The notes: generated by a model from the sequence alone, not told the origin. Shown: positions 21,757-33,956, counted from the first letter of the stretch. The stretch: 64,000 nucleotides of DNA from Latrodectus hesperus (GCA_037975125.1 CM075862.1:76179960-76243959); one strand, 5' to 3'. Made by a program: numbers and translations.

Positions 21757-22507
21757 GTATATATATTAAAATTCTCTGAAAATTTAAAAAACATTTTTGT
21801 CGCTGTTGAAAGACTTTCTTTATAACATCCTAGGAAATTAAAAAATTTAAATTATATAAGAATCAACGAAATAATTTTTTTAAATATTGATAGTTTTATA
21901 TCTAATGCATACACATGCAAAATATTCTTAGAATTTTATATATTCTTTTTTAAATTTTATCTTTAACAATTTAATGTTGAATTGTAAAGATTATTATAGT
22001 TAAATCTTAATTCTTTCTATCGTTTTCATGTGTATTTATCTTGATTCCCTTATTTAAGATTATTTTTAATCAATTATTATTATAATACAATTATGTATAT
22101 TAACTACCTTTTAAATTTGTTCTTGGAGTTATTCTTTTTATCTATCCTTTATAAAAATATTTACATATTTCTTCCAATCAGGTAATAGATTATGAATAAA
22201 TAGTTTACAATATCTTAACAAATAACTTATATCTTTGTTTCTGTTTTTATCAAAAAAATTCTTTAGAATTTATTTTTAGCAGCCATCCATAGAGAAATAT
22301 TTTATTTGTATAGTTTTTTCACTTCAAGATATTTTTTACTGTCGTATTGAAAAATATATGTAATTTTTCAAACAATCAGTTATACCTTTAAATTTTTTAT
22401 AAAGTATAAATCCCTAGAAGTATACTGTTAACTTCAACTGTTTAATATCCTCATCATAAATATATGAGCTGTTCAGATTACTTATCATTTTAAAATATTC
22501 TCTCATA
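20063..22507. other. Intergenic AT-rich DNA with a hairpin and a TA microsatellite
   Basis: Mostly unassigned. It contains a perfect 8-bp-stem hairpin (GATCTAGC-GGAG-GCTAGATC, 20845-20864) inside a moderately GC-rich patch (20820-20960), and a (TA)n tract listed separately. Confidence 0.5.
21671..21767. repeat. (TA)n microsatellite
   Basis: Nearly pure TA dinucleotide repeat with two TATG interruptions near its right end. Confidence 0.97.
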
Positions 22508-24639
22508 CACTGGTGGAAATGCAATTAAAGACACTCAAAAATTCACTTATTTTTCATATAAATGCCCGAGCTATATTTTTGTACTAACTTTATTTATATT
22601 AAATTTTTTGTCTTCAACCATTTTGTGGAAAAATCTTGCAAAGAAAAACTAATTTAGTGAGTATTTAACATCATTTAGTTTAAAAAATCTAATATTTCGA
22701 GTGGAAATGCAATTAAAGACTCTTACTTTAAATCTAGAATTTTAGCTATCTACCACTTCATTTTTGTTTCTAAAGTGCTTAAAAGGAGCAGTTTGTTGTT
22801 TCTGGTGTGTTAAATACTAAATATTTCAAAACATCTTGGCTCAAACACTTATTATTCAAAGGTAGTTATAGAATGGGACGTAACATCGGGCTTTCGATAG
22901 AATAGCGATCAAAATTTTGAATTTTAAGGGAAGAAGACTTTCTTCTTCTTAGAGTTGAGTTTGTATGTCATTGGGCACCTCTGCTTTTATCAGCATTTTG
23001 TACTGTTAACTCCAAACCCAATGTTTCCTAGTTCCAGTTGCTCGGGTCACCGACTTTATTAATAAAGTCCGTGCTCTTTAATGGAGTCTAGGTGTCACTC
23101 TCTAGTATGGATGATGCCTAAAGAGTTAATCTAGGGAGGGCAAGGGCCTCGCATTCGTTAATGATATGCTTGGCCGTTTCCTCTTGCATGACATTTCCTG
23201 CAGATAGGGTCTTGCTGAAACAGTCCCATTTTATGGAGGTGTTTTCTGAAATAATAGTGGCCAGTTATGAAGCCTACGATTGAACGTATCTTCTGCCCAG
23301 AGCATCTTAGAATTTCAGAGGCAACCCTCGCTGATGATCCACAGATGATTCTGGTCAGCGAGTCAGTCATGCTAGCGATAGCTTCCTGACTTTCACCAGA
23401 AGAATATTGTTTGGAAGGCACTTCTACCTCCTGTGTAGGATTCATTGCTGCCCCTTCACTAGAGGGAAGATGACTACTCAAATAGGTCAATTGCAAAGAA
23501 AATTAATCGCTTTCCAACTGTTGTGTGCAATTTTTCAAATCTAGGTGATATGTATGGAGTTAAGAGGCGTCAAGGAATTTGTAGTAAATTAAGTGACCGT
23601 CAAAAGTGGCAGATAATTCACGAGGCATTAAGACCTAACGTAAATTCCACTGAAATTAGAAGATATTTAAGCCTATCTGATTCAACTCAAAGAATCAGAC
23701 AAATAATCAGTCAATCTAGAGTTTTTATAAATGGGCGAAAAAATATCGCAAACGTCACTTAAGCATTCAGCATAAGAAGGCTCATTTGGAATTTGCAAAA
23801 AAACATGCAAATTGGGACTCTGAATATAACAATGTGGTGTTCAGTGATGAGAAAATGTTTAATTTAGAGATGGACCAGATCGAAACAAGTATTACTAGCA
23901 TCGCATAGGAACCAAAAAGGAGATTTCAGTTAGCCGCAATTTTGGTGGAGGCACATTGATGGTGTGGGGAGCTTTCTCGAGCTTTAGAACAAACCCCATC
24001 TGTTGGATCATACCTAAAATGAATTCCTCCGATCTTGTTAAACTCCTAGATAACGTTCTGTTGAATTATACCGAAGATATAGATGGAAATTCCAGGATAT
24101 ATCAATTAGGCAATGCAAGCATTCACAACTCTGAAGCAACAAAATTCTTTTTCATGGAGCGAAACATCAAGGTTATGGACTGGCCAGCTAGAAGTCCCGG
24201 TCTGAACCCTATTGAAAACTTCTGAGGATTGATAACACAAAAAGTTTACGAAAACGGCCACTTTGAGTCAGTAATGGACTTAAAAGACAAAATTCATGAT
24301 TTATGGTCAAATTTGCCATTAAAAGACCTTCAAAATCTTGTGAAATCGATGTCAAATAGAATGCATGAAGTAATTGTAAGCAATGGAAGTGTCACTCATT
24401 ATTAATTAATAAATTTGTTCGAAAAACAACGAGTGTCTTTAATTGCATTTCCACTCGGAATTTCTGATTTTTTGATTAAATAATCTAAATTCTCATTAAG
24501 TTAAGTTTTTTTTGCAATTTTTTACACTGAATAATTGAAAACTAAAAATGTGGTTCAAATAAAGATAATTAAAAAATCAGCACTTTCATATGAAAAATAA
24601 GTGAATTTTTGAGTGTCTTTAATTGCATTTCCACCAGTG
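22508..24639 (+). mobile_element. Tc1-like transposon with nested (IR/DR) ends, split by a LINE
   Basis: TA sites at 22506-22507 and 24640-24641 bound perfect 52-bp outer inverted repeats (22508-22559 and 24588-24639) beginning CACTGGTGGAAATGCAATTA. A second, inner pair of the same core lies about 190 bp inside (22699-22722 and 24431-24456). The transposase starts at ATG 22874 (MGRNIGLSIE), is cut by a LINE at 22939-23463, and continues with IAKKINRFPTVVCNF, the HTH, FSDEKMF (first Asp), GGGTLMVWGAF, GNASIH (second Asp replaced by Gly), NPIENF (Glu) and VSNGSVTHY-stop near 24405. Stops and frameshifts also occur. Confidence 0.93.
22939..23463 (-). mobile_element. LINE fragment (AAG-tailed) inserted in the Tc1-like transposase
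   Basis: It is flanked by an 11-bp duplication with one mismatch, GGGAAGAAGAC (22928-22938) and GGGAAGATGAC (23464-23474). On the minus strand it encodes a LINE ORF2 C-terminus: SSEGAAMNPTQEVEVPSKQY, VGFITGHYYFRKHLHKMGLF, then DPICRKCHARGNGQAYH (CxxC...H zinc-like motif), a frameshift, and the same C-terminal and 3' UTR sequence as the copy at 4199-4436. The tail at the left end is (AAG)n-like. Confidence 0.9.
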
Positions 24640-24771
24640 TAAGTGAAAGTCGATTAATTATTACATAAATTAATCAACATAAGAAGGATTCACTTGTCAG
24701 TTTGTTTTAGCATTTATTATGTTTTATTATTATTATGTGTTATGATTAGCATTTATTATTATGTTTTAGCA

Positions 24772-25005
24772 TGTTGGGAATAAGTTCGAAGCGTATTTAC
24801 CAAAGACTTTTATATATTTAAACAAAAAGCAATACTTATATATAAGTTAATCAATATATATTAATCGTTGCTGTTTACAGCCTTTTCCCACCTCTCAACC
24901 AATTTGTTGATGCCATTCCGCCAAAAATCGCCTGGTCTGGTGTCAAAGCAGTTGTTGAGACAGTTTTTAAGGACCTCTTGGTGCACTGGGAAATGCTCAG
25001 AAAAG
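24772..25005 (-). mobile_element. mariner 3'-end fragment (unit 1)
   Basis: The left end GTTGGGAATAAGTTCGAAGC resembles an irritans-type mariner terminal repeat. On the minus strand the C-terminal transposase (KNWLNNCFDTRPGDFWRNGI, NKLIERWEKVVN-like) follows and breaks off near 25000. The rest of the element is missing. Confidence 0.7.
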
Positions 25006-25419
25006 GGATATAGAAAAACAGAGAATTTCTTTTTCTTATAAAAGAGTATATCACAGTTTTACGAGTAAAATCGGATTATAGTAAGGAAATGTTTACCCTA
25101 ACTGTGCAGTACGTTGTTTGCTTTTCTTTTCTGTGCTTCTAATTTAGTGTCGGATAAGAGAAGACTAGAAGTGTTGACTCGGCATCCAAAGGTTAAGGAA
25201 CGACCGAGTTTATGCTCCTAATTTGCCAATGAATGAATGTAGAAACGCCAAATTTGGATGACGTGCCGAAATAGGTATGTATTGATTGCAACATAGAAGT
25301 TTACATAAACAGAAAAGCATATAAATGATTTATAATAAAAAGTCAATTTTGCTGGAATAATCACAGATTTATGTAGTAAAATGTCATAGAAATTTAACAA
25401 AAAGGAATTTTACTAAGGG

Positions 25420-26740
25420 ATATGCCTACCTTTAGCTTGAATGCAAAGACAGCATCGACTTTCCATGCTGTCAATTAAGTTGTCGGTTACTGAAATAAGA
25501 AGTAAAGATCAGACAAGGAGTAATCTAAACAGATTAGATTACACATTGTCAGATCCAAGAAAGATCAACTTGTCTAGTCTTCGCTTAAATCTGAATCCTA
25601 TAGAGCATCTGTAGGACTATTTTGTCCCACAGGTGCTCCTTGGGATTCAGATCTAGTGATTATATATATACAAGGCCATTTCAAATGCTCCAAACCAAGA
25701 CCCTGACGGTGTTATTCAACCACTAAAGCTCGATGAGTTTGTGAGTTATCCATCAGAATTAAAAAATGGTCAACTGTACCAGCATATGTGCGAACATATG
25801 GATCAAGGATCTCTTCCCTACATTTCAGATCAGTCACAGTTTCTCCCTGGAACATATGCAGGTTAGTGTGACCACCGAGTGAGATCCCTATTCAAACCAT
25901 TATTCCACCATCCTGGTAACTGTGTCTTCCTCCAATGGTGTGACAGTATCTGGTGGTTTGTCCCCTCCATGTCATGAAATGCTCTCCTGTTTGAATATAG
26001 ACTCCTCTGTGTAAAGGGTAGAAAAATATCATTTTATGTCCATGAAATGTATTCTGTTGCTCAAGATCAACGGACCCTTTTATATCATTATTTGATAACT
26101 GACTCACACAACTGGTCGCTTTGTATGTCGTAAATGCCTTCGCACCGCACTATCGTATATTCTCCTCCCTTATGCAACAGAGTGGTCTGCAGCAAGTTGC
26201 AACCCAGAAATGCTTCTTCTTCTGACCAAAAGAACTATAAAACTGTTTTTTGCTGATGTTGCATTGTACAGCTTTGAACATGTCTTCTGTACACAGAAGT
26301 TTCTGTTTGATATTGATTTCAGAGACGGTATAGCACACTGCAAAACAGATTAAGGAGACTACCTGTGTGTGCATCAGCTTGTGACATCTCCATTTCCATC
26401 CATCCGAACCTTCACACAAATCGGGTTGTCAAATACTGTGGGATCCTACTAACTAATGTCAACGAATCTACTTACCAAAGTTGAAAATCAATAAAAGTTT
26501 CACGGCTAATTACAAAAGCCTGGTGTTTGCATATTTTTTCTGAATGACTTCTTCATTTCCTTTACCTGTTTTTTTCTATCAGAAATAGTGGTAGTAAATT
26601 TAATGGTAATAAAATTTTACACAGATTTACATAAGTTTGTTTTTAACATTTATGTTAACAATAAATTTTATTATTAGAATCCTGTTTCTATGTGGTGAGA
26701 TTCTAAAAATATATTGTTCCGTAATTTTTGGTGGCCAGTG
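25420..26740 (-). mobile_element. Tc1-like transposon fragment (unit 1), minus strand
   Basis: The right end is GGTGGCCAGTG followed by TA (26741-26742), with a terminal sequence CACTGGCCACCAAAAATTAC on the minus strand. The minus frames encode GGRHSYQDGGIMV and IGISLGGHTNLHMFQG, REEILDPYVRTYAG, a degenerate second-Asp region (ILMDNSQTHRA) and a C-terminus IDSMESRCCLCIQAKG near 25445. Several stops and frameshifts. No matching left terminus was found, so it is probably truncated. Confidence 0.78.
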
Positions 26741-26814
26741 TAATTCAGATGTTTACGGTGGAGGAGGAGTCGAAGTAGCAACTTATCTTCCTAGGTAGTC
26801 TCAATCACTGTCTA

Positions 26815-27192
26815 TTAGATTCTATCTAGTCGTTTGTGTGATATTTCGAAGGAAGGGAGAAACTCACCCAGGCACCACTGGTATGGGAGCAGCGAACCTG
26901 GATCATCATTCAGTCTTAACTGCGACAGAGCCACCCGAACTGCAATAACAAGACCAAAAGCGGCCACACAAAAGTCTACCATTTTTAAAGAAAAGGAAGA
27001 CTTACTCATTATGCACAAAATGCCGAGCCCAACAAGCCTCCCCTGAACATGTTCTTGACTGCTCGGGGCTCACCAAGAAGGACCTTTATTCTTCCCCCTT
27101 TTTGTATCAGATTTTCTTCGGGTCAGTGGTCTTATGGACTTTGTCTGATGAAGTCAGACAAAAGGAGGATAAGCCACAACAACAACAGATTT
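26815..27192 (+). mobile_element. LINE 3' end with CAA tail (unit 1)
   Basis: Plus frames read RHHWYGSSEPGSSFSLNCDR, RATRTAITR, then a frameshift to CTKCRAQQASPEHVLDC (CxxC...H...C zinc-like motif) and GLTKKDLYSS, the C-terminal end of a non-LTR ORF2. The 3' UTR has a hairpin with a 9-bp stem (TTTGTCTGA-TGAAG-TCAGACAAA, 27140-27162) followed by GCCACAACAACAACAG. The same protein end occurs on the minus strand at 44345-44660 and as a diverged relative at 58435-58838. Confidence 0.82.
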
Positions 27193-27578
27193 ATATCTTA
27201 AAACTAGGCAGATCATTTCATTTTTTCCAAGCTATGATTCTCAAGGTAGTTGTCAGCAAATACATTTCGATGAGTTCACTCATTACCATCAAAATTACAT
27301 GATCAAAAAGAAATCAAACCATGCATCAATTGTTTCCGTAATTTGTCTCTGAGCAATGTTGGATTGGAGGTTTTTTGATGGTTTGTTTTTTCAGGTGTCC
27401 TGATTCATTCCGTAGTAAGAATCTTTAGTAGTCTGTAAAAACTTCAAAAGCCCATTGCTATCTGGTCCAAAAACATGTCCTTTTGTCTAATATAATCTCA
27501 TTTCTATCTTCGATTGAGGATAACCCATGAAAATGCCAATTTTACATTAAGAAATGCATTACATAGGCCTTTTGACAC

Positions 27579-28410
27579 CATGGAAAAGATTTTTGTTCCT
27601 GTTACTGGAAAATGTTCAGAAATATAGCTGAGACAAGTAATCTTTCTCTTCCTTTGGGTGAGCTGTCTCCAGTATAGGTCTTACAATAAGTTAGAGGCCT
27701 GGAGCTTGTCTTCTAAACATTGAATTATCAAAGTAAAACTCACTGCATAATCGTTAGTCCACAGTAAGACACAGTGAGACATCAAACATCAGCTTATGAA
27801 AACCTCATTTGGATGTTCATCTTAAGAAATTGGTTAAATGATTTCTTATAGATACTGGTATACTTTTCTTGAATATTTTCTATAAAATTACTGGCACAAC
27901 AAGTAAAAATCAACAGTAACCGCAGAATATGCACACGAAGTTACAAATATATGAAATTACGAAGATAATGATTATCTATTCAATGAAAGAAAGTCATGGA
28001 AAAGATTTTTGTTCCTGTTACTGGAAAATTTTCAGAAATATAGCTGAGAAAAGTAATCTTTCTCTTCCTTTGGGTGAGCTGTCTCCAGTATAGGTCTTAC
28101 AATAAGTTAGAGGCCTGGAGCTTGTCTTCTAAACATTGAATTATCAAAGTAAAACTCACTGCATAATCGTTAGTCCACAGTAAGACACAGTGAGACATCA
28201 AACATCAGCTTATGAAAACCTCATTTGGATGTTCATCTTAAGAAATTGGTTAAATGATTTCTTATAGATACTGGTACACTTTTCTTGAATATTTTCTATG
28301 AAATTACTGGCACAACAAGTAAAAGTCAACAGTAACCGCAGAATATGCACACGAAGTTAAAAATATATGAAATTACGAAGATAATGATTATCTATTCAAT
28401 GAAAGAAAGT
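27579..28410. repeat. 416-bp nested tandem repeat (unit 1)
   Basis: Two direct 416-bp copies (27579-27994 and 27995-28410), each starting CATGGAAAAGATTTTTGTTC and ending GAAAGAAAGT, differ at about six positions. No coding capacity was recognised. Confidence 0.95.
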
Positions 28411-29006
28411 CAACTCCATTGTTTAAGAACAACATAATGGATGGGAATTTCCAAGTGTTCCACATCTCTTTCGATTTGAATTCAATTGATCTATATATAA
28501 GCGATACTCATTTTGAGCTGTAAAATAGCGTTTCGTATAAAACTAATTGAATAATAAATATCGTTATTTTTTCCAAATTTCAATTTTTTCATGTAAGGTA
28601 AATATACATTTTGCACTGAAAGGCACCATCCAATTAAGCTGGCTGGTTTGGTTTTCTGATAGATACATTTAAAACTCAGAATATATGTTACAGTTGTATA
28701 AATCATGAAATTCCTATATAATGCTTGATATAATGTTAAGTTGTTAAACTTAATATTACATTTACGGTTAAGTTTCACGTACTTGAAAGTTGCAAGAATA
28801 TCGAGGAGGTCAAGGGTTTCTTTGAGAAATTTACTCTGAGAGTTAAAGAAAACTCTCTACTCTAGAAAAGATTAAACAAATATCTGTAAATAGTAATTTA
28901 TGTTTTGTTATTTGCATTGTTTTGATTTCTTTTATTGATTTCTATATAAATATTGGTTATTTATTGCAAGTAAGGTCTTTTTTTAAATACTTTTGTTTCC
29001 ACACTT
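28411..29006. other. Right end of duplication unit 1, unassigned
   Basis: AT-rich, with no recognised content. The 95-codon minus frame at 28778-28491 is not conserved in unit 2, where an indel changes its start, which argues against a gene. Confidence 0.5.
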
Positions 29007-29014
29007 CCCCTTCA

Positions 29015-30177
29015 CTAGAGAGAAGAAGACCACTCAAATAGGTCAATTGCAAAGAAAATTAATCGCTTTCCAACTGTTGTGTGCAATTTTTCAAATCTAG
29101 GTGATATGTATGGAGTTAAGAGGCGTCAAGGAATTTGTAGTAAATTAAGTGACCGTCAAAAGTGGCAGATAATTCACGAGGCATTAAGACCTAACGTAAA
29201 TTCCACTGAAATTAGAAGATATTTAAGCCTATCTGATTCAACTCAAAGAATAAGACAAATAATCAGTCAATTTTAGAGTTTTTATAAATGGGCGAAAAAA
29301 TATCGCAAACGTCACTTAAGTTTTCAGCATAAGAAGGCTTATTTGGAATTTGCAAAAAAACATGCAAATTGGGACTCCGAATATAACAATGTGGTGTTCA
29401 GTGATGAGAAAATGTTTAATTTAGAGATGGACCAGATCGAAACAAGTATTATTAGCATCGCATAGGAACCAAAAAGGAGATTTCAGTTAGCCACAATTTT
29501 GGTGGAGGCACATTGATGGTGTGGGGAGCTTTCTCGAGCTATAGAACAAACCCCATCTGAAGGATCGCACCTAAAATGTATTCCTCCGATCTTAAACTCC
29601 TAGATAACGTTCTGTTGAATTATACCGAAGATATAGATGAAAATTCCAGGATATTTCAACCAGGCAATGCAAGCATTCACAACTCTAAAGCAACAAAATT
29701 CTTTTTTATGGAGCGAAACATCAAGGTTATGGACTGGCCAGCTAGAATTCCCGGTCTGAACCCTATTGAAAACTTCTGAGGATAGATAACACAAAAACGA
29801 GCCACTTTGAGTCAGTAATGGACTTAAAAGACAAAATTCGTGATGTATGGTCAAATTTGCCATTAAAAAACCTTCAAAATCTTGTGAAATCGATGACAAA
29901 TAGAATGCATGAAGTAATTGTAAGCAATGGAAGTGTTACTCATTATTAATTAATAAATTTGTTCGAAAAACAACGAGTGTCTTTAATTGCATTTCCACTC
30001 GGAATTTCTGATTTTTTGATTAAATAATCTAAATTCTCATTAAGTTTTTTTGCAATTTTTTAAAATGAATAATTGAAAACTAAAAATGTGTTCAAATAAA
30101 GGTAATTAAAAAATCATGCACTTTCATATGAAAAATAAGGGAATTTTTGAGTGTCTTGAATTGCATTTCCACCAGTG
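29015..30177 (+). mobile_element. Tc1-like IR/DR element, left-truncated copy (unit 2)
   Basis: It corresponds to 23464-24639 of unit 1. It lacks the left terminal repeats because the duplication breakpoint lies inside the LINE. The right inner and outer repeats are present, ending before TA at 30178-30179. The transposase has additional stops (for example after IRQIISQF) and shares the Gly-for-Asp change at GNASIH. Confidence 0.9.
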
Positions 30178-30309
30178 TAGGCGAAAGTCGATTAATTATT
30201 ACATAAATTAATCAACATAAGAAGGATTCACTTGTCAGTTTGTTTTAGCATTTATTATGTTTTATTATTATTATGTGTTATGATAAGCATTTATTATTAT
30301 GTTTTAGAA

Positions 30310-30557
30310 TGTTGGGAATAAGTTCGAAGCGTATTTACCACAGACTTCTATATATTTAAACAAAAATTAATACTTATATATAAGTTAATCAATATATATT
30401 CGTCGTTGCTGTTTACAACCTTTTCCCACCTCTCAATCAATTTGTTGATGCCATTCCGCCAAAAATCGCCTGGTCTGGTGTCAAAGCAGTTGTTGAGCCA
30501 GTTTTTAAGGACCTCTTGGTGCATTGGGAAATGCTCGAAAAGAATGCTCCAGTTCAC
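30310..30557 (-). mobile_element. mariner 3'-end fragment (unit 2)
   Basis: Duplicate of 24772-25005. Here the minus frame extends further to MNWSILFEHFPMHQEVLKNW, which preserves more of the transposase C-terminus than unit 1 and shows that unit 1 has been altered at this spot. Confidence 0.75.
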
Positions 30558-30965
30558 AACAGAGAATTTCTTTCTCTTATAAAAGAGTATATCACAGTTT
30601 TACCAATAAAATCGGATTATAGTAAGGAAATTGTTACCCTAACTGTGCAGTAGGTTGGTTGCTTTGTTTTTCTGTGCTTCTAATTTAGTTTAGGATAAGA
30701 GAAGACTAGAAGTGTTAACCTGGCATCCAAAGGTTAAGGAACGACCGAGTTTATGCGCCTAATTTGCCAATGAATGAATGTAGAAACGCCAAATTTGGAT
30801 GACGTGCCGAAATAGGTATGTATTGATTGCAACATAGAAATTTACATAACAGAAAAGCATATAAATGATTTATAATAAAAAGTCAATTTTGCTGGAATAA
30901 TCGCAGATTTATGTAGTAAAATGTCATAGAAATTTAACAAAAAGGAATTTTACTAAGGGATTTGC

Positions 30966-32286
30966 CTACCTTTAGCTTGAATGCAATGGCAGCATCGACT
31001 TTCCATGCTGTCAATTAAGTTGTCGGTTACCGAAATAAGAAGTAAAGATAAGCCAAGGAGTAATCTAAATAGCTTAGATTACACACTGTCTGATCCAAGA
31101 AAGACCAATTTGTCTAGTCTTCGCTTAAATCTGAATCCTATAGAGCATCTGTAGGACTATTTTGTCCTACAGGTGCTCATTGGGATTCAGATCTAGTGAT
31201 TATATATATATATATACAAGGCCATTTCAAATGCTCCAAACCAAGACCCTGACGGTGTTATTCAACCACTAAATCTCGATGAGGTTGTGAGTTATCCATC
31301 AGAATTAAAAAATGGTCAACTGTACCAGCATATGTGCGAACATATGGATCAAGGATCTCTTCCCTACATTTCAGATCAGTCACAGTTTCTCCCTGGAACA
31401 TATTCAGGTTAGTGTGACCACCGAGTGAAATCCCTATTCAAACCATTATTCCACCATCCTGGTAACTGTGTCTTCCTCCAATGGTGTGACAGTATCTGGT
31501 GGTTTGTCCCCTCCATGTCATGAAATGCTCTCCTGTTTGAATATAGACTCCTCTGTGTAAAGGGTAGAAAAATATCATTTTATGTCCATGAAATGTATTC
31601 TGTTGCTCAAGATCAACGGACCCTTTTATATCATTATTTGATAACTGACTCACACAACTGGTCGCTTTGTATGTCGTAAATGCCTTCGCACCGCACTATC
31701 GTATATTCTCCTCCCTTATGCAACAGAGTGGTCTGCAGCAAGTTGCAACCCAGAAATGCTTCTTCTTCTGACCAAAAGAACTATAAAACTGTTTTTTGCT
31801 GATGTTGCATTGTACAGCTTTGAACATGTCTTCTGTACACAGAAGTTTCTGTTTGATATTGATTTCAGAGACGGTATAGCACACTGCAAAACAGATTAAG
31901 GAGACTACCTGTGTGTGCATCAGCTTGTGACATCTCCATTTCCATCCATCCGAACCTTCACACAAATCGGGTTGTCAAATACTGTGGGATCCTACTAACT
32001 AATGTCAACGAATCTACTTACCAAAGTTGAAAATCAATAAAAGTTTCACGGCTAATTACAAAAGCCTGGTGTTTGCATATTTTTTCTGAATGACTTCTTC
32101 ATTTCCTTTACCTGTTTTTTTCTATCAGAAATAGTGGTAGTAAATTTAATGGTAATAAAATTTTACACAGATTTACATAAGTTTGTTTTTAACATTTATG
32201 TTAACAATAAATTTTATTATTAGAATCCTGTTTCTATGTGGTGAGATTCTAAAAATATATTGTTCCGTAATTTTTGGTGGCCAGTG
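30966..32286 (-). mobile_element. Tc1-like transposon fragment (unit 2), minus strand
   Basis: Duplicate of 25420-26740, with the same terminus GGTGGCCAGTG-TA at the right and the same broken transposase frames. A slightly longer TA run (around 31201-31216) distinguishes it. Confidence 0.78.
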
Positions 32287-32360
32287 TAATTCAGATGTTT
32301 ACGGTGGAGGAGGAGTCGAAGTAGCAACTTATCTTCCTAGGTAGTCTCAATCACTGTCTA

Positions 32361-32738
32361 TTAGATTCTATCTAGTCGTTTGTGTGATATTTCGAAGGAA
32401 GGGAGAAACTCACCCAGGCACCACTGGTATGGGAGCAGCGAACCTGGATCATCATTCAGTCTTAACTGCGACAGAGCCACCCGAACTGCAATAACAAGAC
32501 CAAAAGCGGCCACACAAAAGTCTACCATTTTTAAAGAAAAGGAAGACTTACTCATTATGCACAAAATGCCGAGCCCAACAAGCCTCCCCTGAACATGTTC
32601 TTGACTGCTCGGGGCTCACCAAGAAGGACCTTTATTCTTCCCCCTTTTTGTATCAGATTTTCTTCGGGTCAGTGGTCTTATGGACTTTGTCTGATGAAGT
32701 CAGACAAAAGGAGGATAAGCCACAACAACAACAGATTT
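32361..32738 (+). mobile_element. LINE 3' end with CAA tail (unit 2)
   Basis: Duplicate of 26815-27192 with the same frames, hairpin and CAA tail. It arose by segmental duplication rather than by independent retrotransposition. Confidence 0.82.
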
Positions 32739-33124
32739 ATATCTTAAAACTAGGCAGATCATTTCATTTTTTCCAAGCTATGATTCTCAAGGTAGTTGTC
32801 AGCAAATACATTTCGATGAGTTCACTCATTACCATCAAAATTACATGATCAAAAAGAAATCAAACCATGCATCAATTGTTTCCGTAATTTGTCTCTGAGC
32901 AATGTTGGATTGGAGGTTTTTTGATGGTTTGTTTTTTCAGGTGTCCTGATTCATTCCGTAGTAAGAATCTTTAGTAGTCTGTAAAAACTTCAAAAGCCCA
33001 TTGCTATCTGGTCCAAAAACATGTCCTTTTGTCTAATATAATCTCATTTCTATCTTCGATTGAGGATAACCCATGAAAATGCCAATTTTACATTAAGAAA
33101 TGCATTACATAGGCCTTTTGACAC

Positions 33125-33956
33125 CATGGAAAAGATTTTTGTTCCTGTTACTGGAAAATGTTCAGAAATATAGCTGAGACAAGTAATCTTTCTCTTCCTT
33201 TGGGTGAGCTGTCTCCAGTATAGGTCTTACAATAAGTTAGAGGCCTGGAGCTTGTCTTCTAAACATTGAATTATCAAAGTAAAACTCACTGCATAATCGT
33301 TAGTCCACAGTAAGACACAGTGAGACATCAAACATCAGCTTATGAAAACCTCATTTGGATGTTCATCTTAAGAAATTGGTTAAATGATTTCTTATAGATA
33401 CTGGTATACTTTTCTTGAATATTTTCTATAAAATTACTGGCACAACAAGTAAAAATCAACAGTAACCGCAGAATATGCACACGAAGTTACAAATATATGA
33501 AATTACGAAGATAATGATTATCTATTCAATGAAAGAAAGTCATGGAAAAGATTTTTGTTCCTGTTACTGGAAAATTTTCAGAAATATAGCTGAGAAAAGT
33601 AATCTTTCTCTTCCTTTGGGTGAGCTGTCTCCAGTATAGGTCTTACAATAAGTTAGAGGCCTGGAGCTTGTCTTCTAAACATTGAATTATCAAAGTAAAA
33701 CTCACTGCATAATCGTTAGTCCACAGTAAGACACAGTGAGACATCAAACATCAGCTTATGAAAACCTCATTTGGATGTTCATCTTAAGAAATTGGTTAAA
33801 TGATTTCTTATAGATACTGGTACACTTTTCTTGAATATTTTCTATGAAATTACTGGCACAACAAGTAAAAGTCAACAGTAACCGCAGAATATGCACACGA
33901 AGTTAAAAATATATGAAATTACGAAGATAATGATTATCTATTCAATGAAAGAAAGT
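33125..33956. repeat. 416-bp nested tandem repeat (unit 2)
   Basis: Copies at 33125-33540 and 33541-33956. Each matches its positional counterpart in unit 1, including the differences that distinguish copy 1 from copy 2. Confidence 0.95.

Larger units (their letters stand above)
23451..29006. repeat. Tandem segmental duplication, unit 1
   Basis: This 5.55-kb block is repeated directly at 29007-34555. It starts inside the LINE fragment (CCCCTTCACTAGAG), so only the right part of the Tc1-like element is duplicated. It then carries a mariner fragment, a minus-strand Tc1-like fragment, a LINE 3' end and a nested 416-bp tandem repeat. Positions differ between the units by 5556 bp at the left and 5546 bp through the middle and right, owing to small indels. 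Confidence 0.95.

Noticed and set aside
26150..26419. 89-codon minus frame repeated identically at 31696-31965
   Set aside because: Identity comes from the recent segmental duplication, not from selection. It lies inside a broken Tc1-like element.
28491..28778. 95-codon minus frame
   Set aside because: The counterpart in the duplicated unit has an indel that changes its N-terminus. No recognisable motif, and AT-rich codon content throughout.
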